Shown here: positions 1 to 7,634 of the stretch, in pieces
Layout of the letters: each line of letters starts with the position of its first letter
Position numbering within the stretch: the stretch's first letter is position 1
Origin: a bacterium TMED144
GTDB taxonomy: Bacteria; Fidelibacterota; Marinisomatia; Marinisomatales; TCS55
Reading direction: 5' to 3'
NCBI GenBank assembly: GCA_002170005.2
Contig: NHGT02000026.1
Coordinates: 41,463 to 75,884, forward strand
DNA: 34,422 nt
Translations under genes and position numbers: made by a program
Notes under the pieces: model-generated
Seen by the model: only the letters and a program-made list of their open reading frames with translations
What the model was told of the DNA's origin: nothing
The model's database searches: none

Positions 1-194
1 CCACGATCTTCTGTTTGCTCAATAACAAATCTATGACGATTTAATATTCTATTTGCAAGTGTGACAAAATCTTCATTGGTAGCCAGACCAATGGATACTC
101 TATGGTCTCTTACTTTTGGACCGTTGCTACTTGTACCAGCACAATTGATCAAAAACAAAGACAGCATAAATGTTAAAATAATTTTTCTGTTCAT
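1..194 (-). CDS. Lipoprotein of unknown function, C-terminus beyond window
   Basis: The first 64 residues of a protein that runs off the left edge. It begins MNRKIILTFMLSLFLINCAG, a short basic n-region, a hydrophobic stretch and a lipobox-like LINC, so Cys18 is the likely lipidated residue after signal peptidase II cleavage. The visible mature part is polar and I do not recognise a domain. The start is supported by AAGGAA about nine bases upstream. It lies downstream of susD on the same strand, separated by a strong terminator, so its expression may depend on read-through or on a promoter near that terminator. The neighbourhood suggests an outer-membrane accessory lipoprotein of the SusCD system, but nothing in the visible residues proves this. 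Confidence 0.7.
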   Translation of the reverse strand, partial: MNRKIILTFMLSLFLINCAGTSSNGPKVRDHRVSIGLATNEDFVTLANRILNRHRFVIEQTEDR

Positions 195-214
195 AATTGT
201 AGTTCCTTAGCAAA

Positions 215-246
215 AAAAAAGGCCCTAATAAATAGGGCCTTTTTTA
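215..246 (-). terminator. Rho-independent terminator after susD
   Basis: Seven perfect GC-rich pairs (GGCCCTA at 221-227 with TAGGGCC at 233-239) enclose a five-base loop. The flanking A run (212-220) and T run (240-245) extend the stem and give a U-tract on either strand. It lies just past the susD stop on the minus strand and just before the Shine-Dalgarno of the next lipoprotein gene. The A/T flanks make it formally bidirectional. Confidence 0.85.
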
Positions 247-265
247 TATAATATAAACCGATAGT

Positions 266-1924
266 TTACTTATGAGCGCTGTCTGTTAAAGGTGTTACTT
301 TATCCCACTCAATAACAAAACCGCGAGTTCTAAATCCACCATTACCATCAAATGGTGATATTTTTCTTCCTGCTGTACCATCTGTCCCAATAGCATCTTG
401 ACCACCAAAAGAGTAAGAATCCATCAATAGAATTTCTAACTCTTTACCTGGAATTGGTAAATGTTCAGCTGTACCTTTAACAAGATCGCCATGACCTCTT
501 CTATGATAAAATGGTACGAACGGATTAGTTTGAGTTGATTCTATAATTTGCTCGTACTTTAGCATAGCCCAAAGTGATGCATCATCAAGTGCGCTTGGCG
601 CATCTGATGGTGATCCTACTGGTGTCGAAGCAGTTGCAGCTGACAGACCTCCAATAGTTACACGACTATTGTTAATAAAGGTCGCAGCATTTGCAGCATC
701 ACTGCCACGAAGTGCTGCTTCTGCTCTATAAAGATCAAGTTCTGATTGAACTACATCGTGCATAGGGCCAACTAAGGTTGTTGCATAAGCTGATTGCCTA
801 TTCCAAAAGTAATAAGTTTGGTGATACGTTCCTCTGGAAGCAATCAAACGAGTGCGATACTCATTTAGACCGTACAAGCCAGCTGCCTGTGTACCATCGC
901 CTGCATCGCCAGCTGATATTCTTTTATCATCAGTTACAATTGAGAAAGCTTTACGTCCAGCAACAGTAGCATCACTGCCATCACCTAACCAATTCTTATA
1001 ACCATCTGATTTATCAGCAGGGCCGATCATCTTGTAATCTGCTCTACCCCAACTTCTAGAAACAGCTGAATAATACTGGGTTCTTGTCCACCAAAAATCA
1101 CCATCACCAACAGGAGCAAAAGTGCCACCTTTGGTAGCATGTGATGCAATGTCAGCCCAATCAGCTGAAGCTCTTTCACTAGCATCTCTACCTACAGCAG
1201 CCTTATAACGTGCGAGCATACTGTGACCAACTGCAGCAAGATCTGCCATGGTCATGCCAGGAATTTGCATCCAATCTTCAGGTACAGATACGGTACTATT
1301 AGCTTCTGCATCAGATACGACTGCTTCAAGCGCAGTTAGTGCACTTGACATCAGAGTTTTGTAATCAACTGTTTCAATCTTCTGAGAAAAGTCAGTGTCC
1401 CCATCTACGTAAAAGCCCTTGTCGTACCATGATGCAACTTGAGCGTTAGATATTGCTAGAATGAACTTTGCAAATACTTCTGCTCTTTTGTCATCTTCAG
1501 CAGTAGCTAAAAAGTTTTTACCACCCTCTTGACCTGCTTTTAATGAAGCTAATCCATCTTTAGCAGATGAAATAGCACCATATAAGTCATACCATGGATC
1601 CTCAATATAAAATGCATATCCCCATGCAGGACTATTGTTAATAGCGGCCCTAGGCTCACTTGACATTTCACGCATTCCATAGTTACCCCATGAAGAAGAC
1701 TGTGAGTCTCCCATAACCATAGGCTGGAAACCTGATCCTGTCACGTGGACGCCTTGCCACCAGGTTAAAAATGTACTCTTAATCAAAGATTCTACATCTG
1801 CTGGAGATGCTAGAGCACGAGACTGGTCAGGAGCATTGGTATTGGTAACATCCAAATCAGCACAAGCTGTCATAAACATTACGAACGATAATGCTAGACC
1901 AGTTATTTTATTAGTTATTTTCAT
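266..1924 (-). CDS. susD: SusD/RagB-family outer-membrane nutrient-binding lipoprotein
   Basis: 552 residues, within the usual SusD size. The N-terminus is a lipoprotein signal peptide ending MTAC (Cys21), followed by DLDVTNTNAPD, the typical post-cleavage stretch of SusD proteins in which a 'VTNPN' motif precedes helices around the first TPR-like unit. Family knowledge: SusD proteins sit on the extracellular face of a SusC TonB-dependent transporter and close over it as a lid that captures oligosaccharides or peptides. The gene starts 17 bases after the susC stop, with GGAGAAG upstream of its ATG, so the two form an operon. The substrate cannot be read from sequence, and no glycosidase or peptidase locus adjoins the pair to hint at it. 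Base composition is visibly richer in G+C than most neighbours (27 of 60 bases in 1021-1080). Confidence 0.85.
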   Translation of the reverse strand: MKITNKITGLALSFVMFMTACADLDVTNTNAPDQSRALASPADVESLIKSTFLTWWQGVHVTGSGFQPMVMGDSQSSSWGNYGMREMSSEPRAAINNSPAWGYAFYIEDPWYDLYGAISSAKDGLASLKAGQEGGKNFLATAEDDKRAEVFAKFILAISNAQVASWYDKGFYVDGDTDFSQKIETVDYKTLMSSALTALEAVVSDAEANSTVSVPEDWMQIPGMTMADLAAVGHSMLARYKAAVGRDASERASADWADIASHATKGGTFAPVGDGDFWWTRTQYYSAVSRSWGRADYKMIGPADKSDGYKNWLGDGSDATVAGRKAFSIVTDDKRISAGDAGDGTQAAGLYGLNEYRTRLIASRGTYHQTYYFWNRQSAYATTLVGPMHDVVQSELDLYRAEAALRGSDAANAATFINNSRVTIGGLSAATASTPVGSPSDAPSALDDASLWAMLKYEQIIESTQTNPFVPFYHRRGHGDLVKGTAEHLPIPGKELEILLMDSYSFGGQDAIGTDGTAGRKISPFDGNGGFRTRGFVIEWDKVTPLTDSAHK

Positions 1925-1941
1925 ATTTTCTTCTCCTACTC

Positions 1942-4900
1942 TTAAAAGTCTACATCTAATGTAAACGAGAAAGTTCTGTAGTTTGGATAGCCGTATGAGT
2001 CTACACGAGCATTTACTGCTGAACCTAATGTTCCACCTCCGTAGCCTACTTCAGGATCATATCCTTGGTAGTCAGTCCAGGTGATGAGGTTGCGTCCAAC
2101 AATACCAACTTGTAAGCCATTTATACCGACCGATCTTAAATCAACGAGACTACTTACGTTATACTTAACAGAAAGTTCCCGTAGCTTCATATATGATGCA
2201 TCTTCAACGTAATAGTCGTTAGCTGCGTTCACATGGTAAAGATCGCGATAGTAAATAGTTGGCTTCATTTCAGCTTCTGACTTTCCATACTGATCTACGT
2301 CACCAGTAGCAGCTTCTCTAGCTCCCCACTGTCTAGTGTGATTATAGATATTACCACCGCTTTGACCATCAAACATCGCATAAACTGATAGTCCTTGGAA
2401 TCTGAAGTTTGCGTTAAAAGAGTATCCAAAATCAGGCACTGATGTACCAATTTGATGAAGGGAATTTCCTGTTTCATCAACAAACTGAATTGGACGTCCC
2501 CAATTATAGGTTTGACTTAAACCGGTTGAGGTTCTTCCCCATAAGGTTTTAGAAATACCTTCAGTAACTTTATTACCATCACCAACCCAAACTAAATAGC
2601 CATCGCTATTTGTAGCAAATTGGCTAATGCTAGCTTGATCTGCTGCTGGAAGATGAGCAGCGCCAGTAGCCCACTTGGTTCCCCAGAATGATGCATACTG
2701 TGTGTTGTTCTTCATGTAAAAAACAGTCTGACCACTACCACTACTTGTAAGGTAAGCAGGCATATTAAATGAGGTTAATTGTTGATCATAAGTATCATAA
2801 TTAAAACCTAAAGATAATGACATATCTCTAGTGTTAAGAACGTAACCATTAACTGATAGCTCTAGAGCATCAGCTTCCAATGTTCCAGCATTCTGCCACT
2901 GACTGCTATAGCCATAAAAACCAGCCAATGGTACTGGTAATAACTGATCTTCGTTCAAAGTGCTTGAAGAAGTAAGTTCAACTGAAACACGATCTAGTAT
3001 ACTAAAATCAACACCAAATTCTGTTTCGGTTGTTGTTTGTGGCTTAAGATCTTTGTTTCCTAAAGCACCCTTTGAAATATTACCACCAGCTACTGACCAG
3101 GTCTCATATTGCTGAGAAAATGCAGGTCTAACACCAGCAGTACCACTACTGAACCTGAACTTAAATTCTGGCAATAGACCCTTTAGAGGTCCCCAGTATG
3201 ATTCTTCACTCAAACGATAAGCTCCACTGAATTTGTAGTAGCTATTTTCACGATTTTGTGGACCGAACAAAGAGCTACGATCTTGTCTCAAACTCAAGTC
3301 GATGATGTATCTGTCAAGAAGATCGATTTGACCGCCGATATTGAAACCGTCAGAGTTTACAGTTTGATTTGAAGAGCTTACAGTTTTGTCAGCTCCAGTT
3401 TCTAGCTGAGGGACATCGCCAACAGCTAAGTTCCAAGCATTGCCACTGCGATATACATAGTCATAAGCTTCATAGTTGTAACGACCTCTTACTATAATAT
3501 CTGCTTCACCTACCTGGGTAGCATAATTAACACCAACATCACCATTGATAGATTGCTCATTGGTATTAGACTTTGTGAGGTTACCATCATTAAAATTAGG
3601 ACTAGGAGTAATTGTTAACCAACCCTTAGGATATGAGTTACTCCATAGCCTTGCTGAACGATCATAGCTTAATGAACCAACTGCTTTCAGTGATGGTGTT
3701 AGTGACCAGCTAAAGTTGGTTCCCAATAAAACTCTATCACGTGTACTTAAACGATCGTTATAAGCAATTTGATAAACAGGATTTGCTTCTTCTTCATTGC
3801 GAGGGTCAGGTTGAATATAATAGTCACCATCGGCATTCTTAGCTAGAATATCAACATCCCATGGAAAGAATGTTACATCAAAGAAAGCAGCAGCGCTTGC
3901 TTCTTCTTTTAATGAACGAGAAAGAAGTGAGCTAAAACCAAGCTTGATACCAGCTGGTAAGCTAACATCAGTATTTAAACGAAATGTATTTCTTGTAAAA
4001 CCATCGATGAAATCACCAAATACACCGTCTTCTCCTTGGCTAGAAAGTCCAACAAAAACATTGAAGGATTCTGCATTTCTACTCATTGAGAAAGTATGCT
4101 TTGTGTAATCACCATCAGAGTACATACGCTGAACATGATCATATCCAGGTCTTCCACCATTATCTGGTAGTAATTTTGGACTACCATCTGTTGGATCACC
4201 AGTAGCTACATATTTGTAAGGTTTAGTCGCGAAATAATAACCAGCAGCATACGAACTATCAGTGTTATATGCTTCTGGAATAGGGCTTTTAGTGTTATCA
4301 CGAGGATCAAATGGCAAACCGGAATCATTGTCAATCATATAGCCTGTAGCAGGATCTATTTGAAAGAAGTGTGACCCATTAGTTTGAATTGAACCTTGAA
4401 GCTGATTATAGCCTTGTTCCATTTTATAGTTAAATCTGGTTTGTCCTAGTCCAAGTTCGGAACCGCGCTTAGTTGTAATAGCAATAACACCATTAGCTGC
4501 ACGTGCACCATACTCGGAAGCTCCGGAAGCGCCTTTAATGATCTCAATACTTTGAACATCATCAGGGCTAATATCACCCATAGGACTTCCTGAAACAGAA
4601 GGATCAATGATAATTCCATCAACAATGTATAAAGGAGCTTGTGAACGTCCACTAGCATTAATGCTGGTAGCGCCTCTTAATTGTACTGAAGCTGCATAGC
4701 CTGGCTCTCCAGAACCTTTTACAACTTTAACACCTGCTGATTTACCTCTAATCATTGATTCGACGGTAGTTGATGGAGCAAGCTCAAGAACATCAGAATC
4801 GATTTTATCGATAGCAAAAGGTGTCTTGGTCTTTGTTAATTCTCCAGCAACACCAGTAACCATGACTGCATCCATCTTCAAAACGTCTTCTTGAAGATTG

Positions 4901-5184
4901 AAATCAGTAGTTCCTGATTCACTAACAGTCACTGTGGATTGCTTATATCCAATGTAACGTGCTGTTAACTTTGCCGATGTTAAACCGGCTGGGACAGTAA
5001 CAGAATAGTTACCATCAACGTCTGTAGATGTACCTGTATCGGTTCCCTCTACAATGACGTTTGCTCCAACAAGCTTGTCACCTGTTTGAGCGTCAGTTAC
5101 AGTTCCAGATACTTGTATTTGCGCAAGCAAAAAACCAGGTATCATAAGAAAAGTAGCTGCTATTAAGGCAAATGATTTTCTCAT
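1942..5184 (-). CDS. susC: SusC/RagA-family TonB-dependent outer-membrane transporter
   Basis: 1080 residues. Signal peptide 1-21 (cut after LLA), a carboxypeptidase-regulatory-like beta-sandwich at about 24-105 (VSGTVTDAQTGDKLVGANV), a TonB plug at about 115-240 with the SusC signature LYIVDGI, then a 22-strand-type beta-barrel ending in an aromatic C-terminal strand (FSFTLDVDF), as expected for BAM-assembled porins. Family knowledge: it imports ligands held by SusD, driven by TonB-ExbBD. GGAGGG ten bases before the ATG supports the start. Upstream lies a leader of about 80 nt with a small overlapping ORF and hairpins. The N-terminal extension is the standard SusC one and not the sigma-interacting STN type, so I see no sign of anti-sigma signalling. 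Confidence 0.92.
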   Translation of the reverse strand: MRKSFALIAATFLMIPGFLLAQIQVSGTVTDAQTGDKLVGANVIVEGTDTGTSTDVDGNYSVTVPAGLTSAKLTARYIGYKQSTVTVSESGTTDFNLQEDVLKMDAVMVTGVAGELTKTKTPFAIDKIDSDVLELAPSTTVESMIRGKSAGVKVVKGSGEPGYAASVQLRGATSINASGRSQAPLYIVDGIIIDPSVSGSPMGDISPDDVQSIEIIKGASGASEYGARAANGVIAITTKRGSELGLGQTRFNYKMEQGYNQLQGSIQTNGSHFFQIDPATGYMIDNDSGLPFDPRDNTKSPIPEAYNTDSSYAAGYYFATKPYKYVATGDPTDGSPKLLPDNGGRPGYDHVQRMYSDGDYTKHTFSMSRNAESFNVFVGLSSQGEDGVFGDFIDGFTRNTFRLNTDVSLPAGIKLGFSSLLSRSLKEEASAAAFFDVTFFPWDVDILAKNADGDYYIQPDPRNEEEANPVYQIAYNDRLSTRDRVLLGTNFSWSLTPSLKAVGSLSYDRSARLWSNSYPKGWLTITPSPNFNDGNLTKSNTNEQSINGDVGVNYATQVGEADIIVRGRYNYEAYDYVYRSGNAWNLAVGDVPQLETGADKTVSSSNQTVNSDGFNIGGQIDLLDRYIIDLSLRQDRSSLFGPQNRENSYYKFSGAYRLSEESYWGPLKGLLPEFKFRFSSGTAGVRPAFSQQYETWSVAGGNISKGALGNKDLKPQTTTETEFGVDFSILDRVSVELTSSSTLNEDQLLPVPLAGFYGYSSQWQNAGTLEADALELSVNGYVLNTRDMSLSLGFNYDTYDQQLTSFNMPAYLTSSGSGQTVFYMKNNTQYASFWGTKWATGAAHLPAADQASISQFATNSDGYLVWVGDGNKVTEGISKTLWGRTSTGLSQTYNWGRPIQFVDETGNSLHQIGTSVPDFGYSFNANFRFQGLSVYAMFDGQSGGNIYNHTRQWGAREAATGDVDQYGKSEAEMKPTIYYRDLYHVNAANDYYVEDASYMKLRELSVKYNVSSLVDLRSVGINGLQVGIVGRNLITWTDYQGYDPEVGYGGGTLGSAVNARVDSYGYPNYRTFSFTLDVDF

Positions 5185-5225
5185 TTATTAGTGCCCTCCA
5201 CTGTTTTAATATCAAAAATGTACAT
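5181..5225 (-). CDS. Possible 14-codon leader ORF overlapping the susC start
   Basis: On the minus strand an ATG at 5225 opens a short frame (MYIFDIKTVEGTNK) whose TGA overlaps the susC ATG as ATGA. AGG lies six bases before its ATG, and GAGG lies 15 bases before it inside a motif shared with the leader of the motor operon. This arrangement would permit translational coupling into susC. It may be coincidence, because susC has its own strong GGAGGG ribosome site inside the small frame. Confidence 0.25.
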   Translation of the reverse strand: MYIFDIKTVEGTNK

Positions 5226-5271
5226 AAAAAGCCTATCTTACCTCGGCTTTAGTAAGTCTTTTGTCAAAGAC

Positions 5272-5299
5272 ATTAAACCAAAAATAAACTAAGAATCAA
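5272..5299 (-). promoter_or_regulatory. Predicted susC promoter
   Basis: Minus strand TTGATT (5294-5299), a 16-base spacer, then TTTAAT (5272-5277), a fair match to the -35/-10 consensus. It would start transcription near 5265 and give an untranslated leader of about 80 nt. That leader includes the inverted repeats GTCTTT/AAAGAC (5256-5271) and AAAGCC/GGCTTT (5228-5250). Prediction by eye only; a Bacteroidetes-type primary sigma could prefer other sequences. Confidence 0.35.
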
Positions 5300-5371
5300 C
5301 GTTTTTTTAAAAAAAACAAATTTTTTTTATTTAATGAAATCAAAAAGATTTATTAGCATTATTATAAATAC

Positions 5372-6355
5372 ATGAAAAATGCATTCATTACTGGTGCTTC
5401 AGGCCATTTGGGGTCCTGCTTAGTTCGCTATCTATTAAAAGATAATTGGATTGTAAAATGTTTAATTAATAAGGATACTAAATCAATTGATGATTTAAAT
5501 GTTGAGAAAATTTACGAAAGTATATTTGACGAGCAAGCTTTAGCAAAAAATATGATCGATTGCGATGTTGTTTTTCACCTTGCAGCGATTGTTGCTCAAG
5601 AGAAAGTTGATTATAAAAACATGATAAAAGTAAATGTTGGTGGAACTAAATCCATTTGCAATGCTGCTTTAAAATCCAAAATAAATAAACTTATCTATTT
5701 TTCTAGCATTCACGCTTTTAATCAATCCCCTTATCAATCTGTTCTAAATGAAAAAAGACAGCTTGTAGATACCCAATCAGCATCACCCTATGATTTTACT
5801 AAGGCATTGGCTCAAAAAGAAGTTTACAAAGCTATTGAAAAAGGGCTAGATGCTAGCATCTTACACCCAACTGGCGTCATTGGACCCTATGATTACAAAC
5901 CCAGTAGAATGGGTCAAATGATTTTAGATATAAAAAATAAGAGAATGCCTCTTGCTATTAAAACAGGTTACAATTGGGTCGATGTAAGGGATGTATGTTC
6001 TGCTGCCATAAAATGTGTGAAGCATGGCAAAAAAGGACAAAACTATATAGTATCAGGAGACTGGCGATCTTTCAAGGATTTATCAATTTTAATTCAAGAA
6101 AAGGTTAATAAAAAAATATACTATGGTGAAATACCATTTCTTTTTTTGTACATTATCCTTCCATTCTCAAAGTTGTGGTCCTTGTTATCAAAAAAAAGGG
6201 AGCTAATAAATTTGGGGAGTATTTACACACTTAAAAATCAGTGCTCAAAAATTAGTTACGATCTAGCTAAAAATAAGTTAAATCACAACCCTCGCAGTAT
6301 TGATTCAACAATCACTGATACATTATCCTGGTTTGATTCTGAATATGATATTTGA
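5372..6355 (+). CDS. Extended SDR, 3beta-hydroxysteroid dehydrogenase / dihydroflavonol reductase-like
   Basis: 327 residues. Rossmann nucleotide-binding motif TGASGHLG at 8-15, FHLAA at 68-72, catalytic Ser near 111-112, Tyr140 and Lys144 (YDFTK), and the substrate-loop motif HPTGVIGPYD at 165-174 typical of NAD(P)-dependent sugar epimerases, dihydroflavonol reductases and 3beta-hydroxysteroid dehydrogenases. A hydrophobic stretch (FLFLYIILPFSKLW, about 253-266) suggests membrane association, as in 3beta-HSD-type enzymes. The stop overlaps the start of a steroid 5-alpha-reductase homologue by 11 bases, so the two are translated together and probably act on the same membrane-bound hydrophobic ketone or alcohol. 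The substrate is inferred from this context only; a polyisoprenoid or carotenoid intermediate is also possible. Confidence 0.75.
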   Translation: MKNAFITGASGHLGSCLVRYLLKDNWIVKCLINKDTKSIDDLNVEKIYESIFDEQALAKNMIDCDVVFHLAAIVAQEKVDYKNMIKVNVGGTKSICNAALKSKINKLIYFSSIHAFNQSPYQSVLNEKRQLVDTQSASPYDFTKALAQKEVYKAIEKGLDASILHPTGVIGPYDYKPSRMGQMILDIKNKRMPLAIKTGYNWVDVRDVCSAAIKCVKHGKKGQNYIVSGDWRSFKDLSILIQEKVNKKIYYGEIPFLFLYIILPFSKLWSLLSKKRELINLGSIYTLKNQCSKISYDLAKNKLNHNPRSIDSTITDTLSWFDSEYDI

Positions 6356-7112
6356 TTATTCAAATTTCAATGTAATTATTACAGCTTGGACTCTTCTATC
6401 TTTCTTGGTTTTTGTTATTTTATATTTCGTTAAAGCACCATATGGTAAACACGATCAAGAAGGATGGGGAATAAGAATTCCCGCTAGACTGGGATGGATT
6501 GCTATGGAAATGCCAAGCTGGATTTTAATGATAATATTTGCTTTGTTATCATTGAAAAATGGGTTTAGAACAGTGAGCTTGATAATGGCATGTTTTTGGA
6601 TTTTACACTACTTTCATAGAAGCATGATCTGGCCATTTAGGGCAAAGATTTCGCACAAGAAGATGCCGCTTTCTATCGCGTTTTTAGCCGGGGGATTTAA
6701 TATTATAAATACTTCTATAAATGCCGAATGGATTTTTTTTTTAAGAGAACCTTACCCACTTTCCTGGCTCTATTCTATTCAATTTGTTGGTGGTATGATA
6801 ATTTTTTTTACTGGGTTCATCATCAATATATCATCTGATAATATTTTATTTAGACTAAGAAAAGGTGGAAAAGGTGAGTACAGCATTCCATATGGAAAGC
6901 TTTTTAATCGCATATCATGCCCAAATTATCTTGGTGAAATACTAGAATGGTTAGGTTGGGCAATTATGGTATTATCATTTGCTGGGTTTTCGTTTTTTGT
7001 GTGGACTTTAGCAAATCTAATACCAAGAGCGCTGTCAACCCATAAATGGTACAATGAGAATTTTCAAGATTACCCTAGGGATAGAAAAGCCCTAGTGCCT
7101 TACCTTTTTTAA
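6345..7112 (+). CDS. Steroid 5-alpha-reductase (SRD5A1/2-like) family membrane enzyme
   Basis: 255 residues, almost the length of animal SRD5A1/2, with about six or seven hydrophobic helices. I start it at the ATG at 6345, which overlaps the upstream stop by 11 bases; the further upstream ATG (6300) adds an unconserved tail. Family landmarks are clear: APYGKH and PARLGW near 31-51, MEMPSW with Glu55 (equivalent of the catalytic Glu in SRD5A2), HYFHR with Tyr89, INISSDNILFRLRK at 160-172, NYLGEILEWLGWA at 194-206, and the C-terminal HKWY...YPRDRKALVPYLF. Family knowledge: NADPH-dependent reduction of a C=C bond conjugated to a ketone in steroid-like substrates. The resemblance is to the steroid branch and not to the very-long-chain enoyl reductase or the polyprenol reductase. 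Start chosen by overlap and alignment. Confidence 0.88.
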   Translation: MIFDYSNFNVIITAWTLLSFLVFVILYFVKAPYGKHDQEGWGIRIPARLGWIAMEMPSWILMIIFALLSLKNGFRTVSLIMACFWILHYFHRSMIWPFRAKISHKKMPLSIAFLAGGFNIINTSINAEWIFFLREPYPLSWLYSIQFVGGMIIFFTGFIINISSDNILFRLRKGGKGEYSIPYGKLFNRISCPNYLGEILEWLGWAIMVLSFAGFSFFVWTLANLIPRALSTHKWYNENFQDYPRDRKALVPYLF

Positions 7113-7195
7113 TTCTAATTTTTTAAAATTGATATAGCGACATGATACATTAAATTTTAAATTGTATTCTTAGATTTAAACATGTGAGGATTAAA

Positions 7196-7621
7196 ATGCA
7201 AAAAGGTAGTATTAACAAAGTTGTATTGATTGGTCACTTAGGTGGAAACCCTGAGTCAAGATTCACCCCATCAGGTGCTGCAGTAGCAAACTTTACTCTA
7301 GCCACTAATGAATCCTGGAAAGACTCTAATGGAGAAATTCAAGATAAAACTGAATGGCATCGCTGTGTTATGTTCGGAAAACCTGCTGAATTAGCCGGTG
7401 ATCTATTGAAGAAGGGCCAATTAATATATACTGAGGGCAAGCTCCAAACAAGAAACTGGGAAGACAACAACGGAGTCAAACGATATACAACAGAAGTTGT
7501 ATGTGAACAATTTACAATGCTCGGCAGAAAGATGGAATCAAACAATTCACCATCACAAGCTGTGAATCAACAAAATGTTGAGCCATCTAATGAAGAAATT
7601 GATGATGACCTTCCTTTCTAA
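7196..7621 (+). CDS. ssb: Single-stranded DNA-binding protein
   Basis: 141 residues. OB-fold starts at once (KVVLIGHLGGNPE, then FTLATNESW, EWHRCVMFGKPAELA, GKLQTRNWEDNNG), followed by a Gln/Asn/Pro-rich linker and the acidic tip DDDLPF that recruits replication and repair partners. The start is the ATG at 7196, because GAGG lies a few bases upstream and the fold begins within the next residues; the GTG at 7184 only adds MRIK. A possible promoter is TTGATA at 7129-7134 and TAAATT at 7151-7156 with a 16-base spacer. Housekeeping role in replication; the context adds nothing special. Confidence 0.95.
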   Translation: MQKGSINKVVLIGHLGGNPESRFTPSGAAVANFTLATNESWKDSNGEIQDKTEWHRCVMFGKPAELAGDLLKKGQLIYTEGKLQTRNWEDNNGVKRYTTEVVCEQFTMLGRKMESNNSPSQAVNQQNVEPSNEEIDDDLPF

Positions 7622-7634
7622 GCCCAAATTTTAG

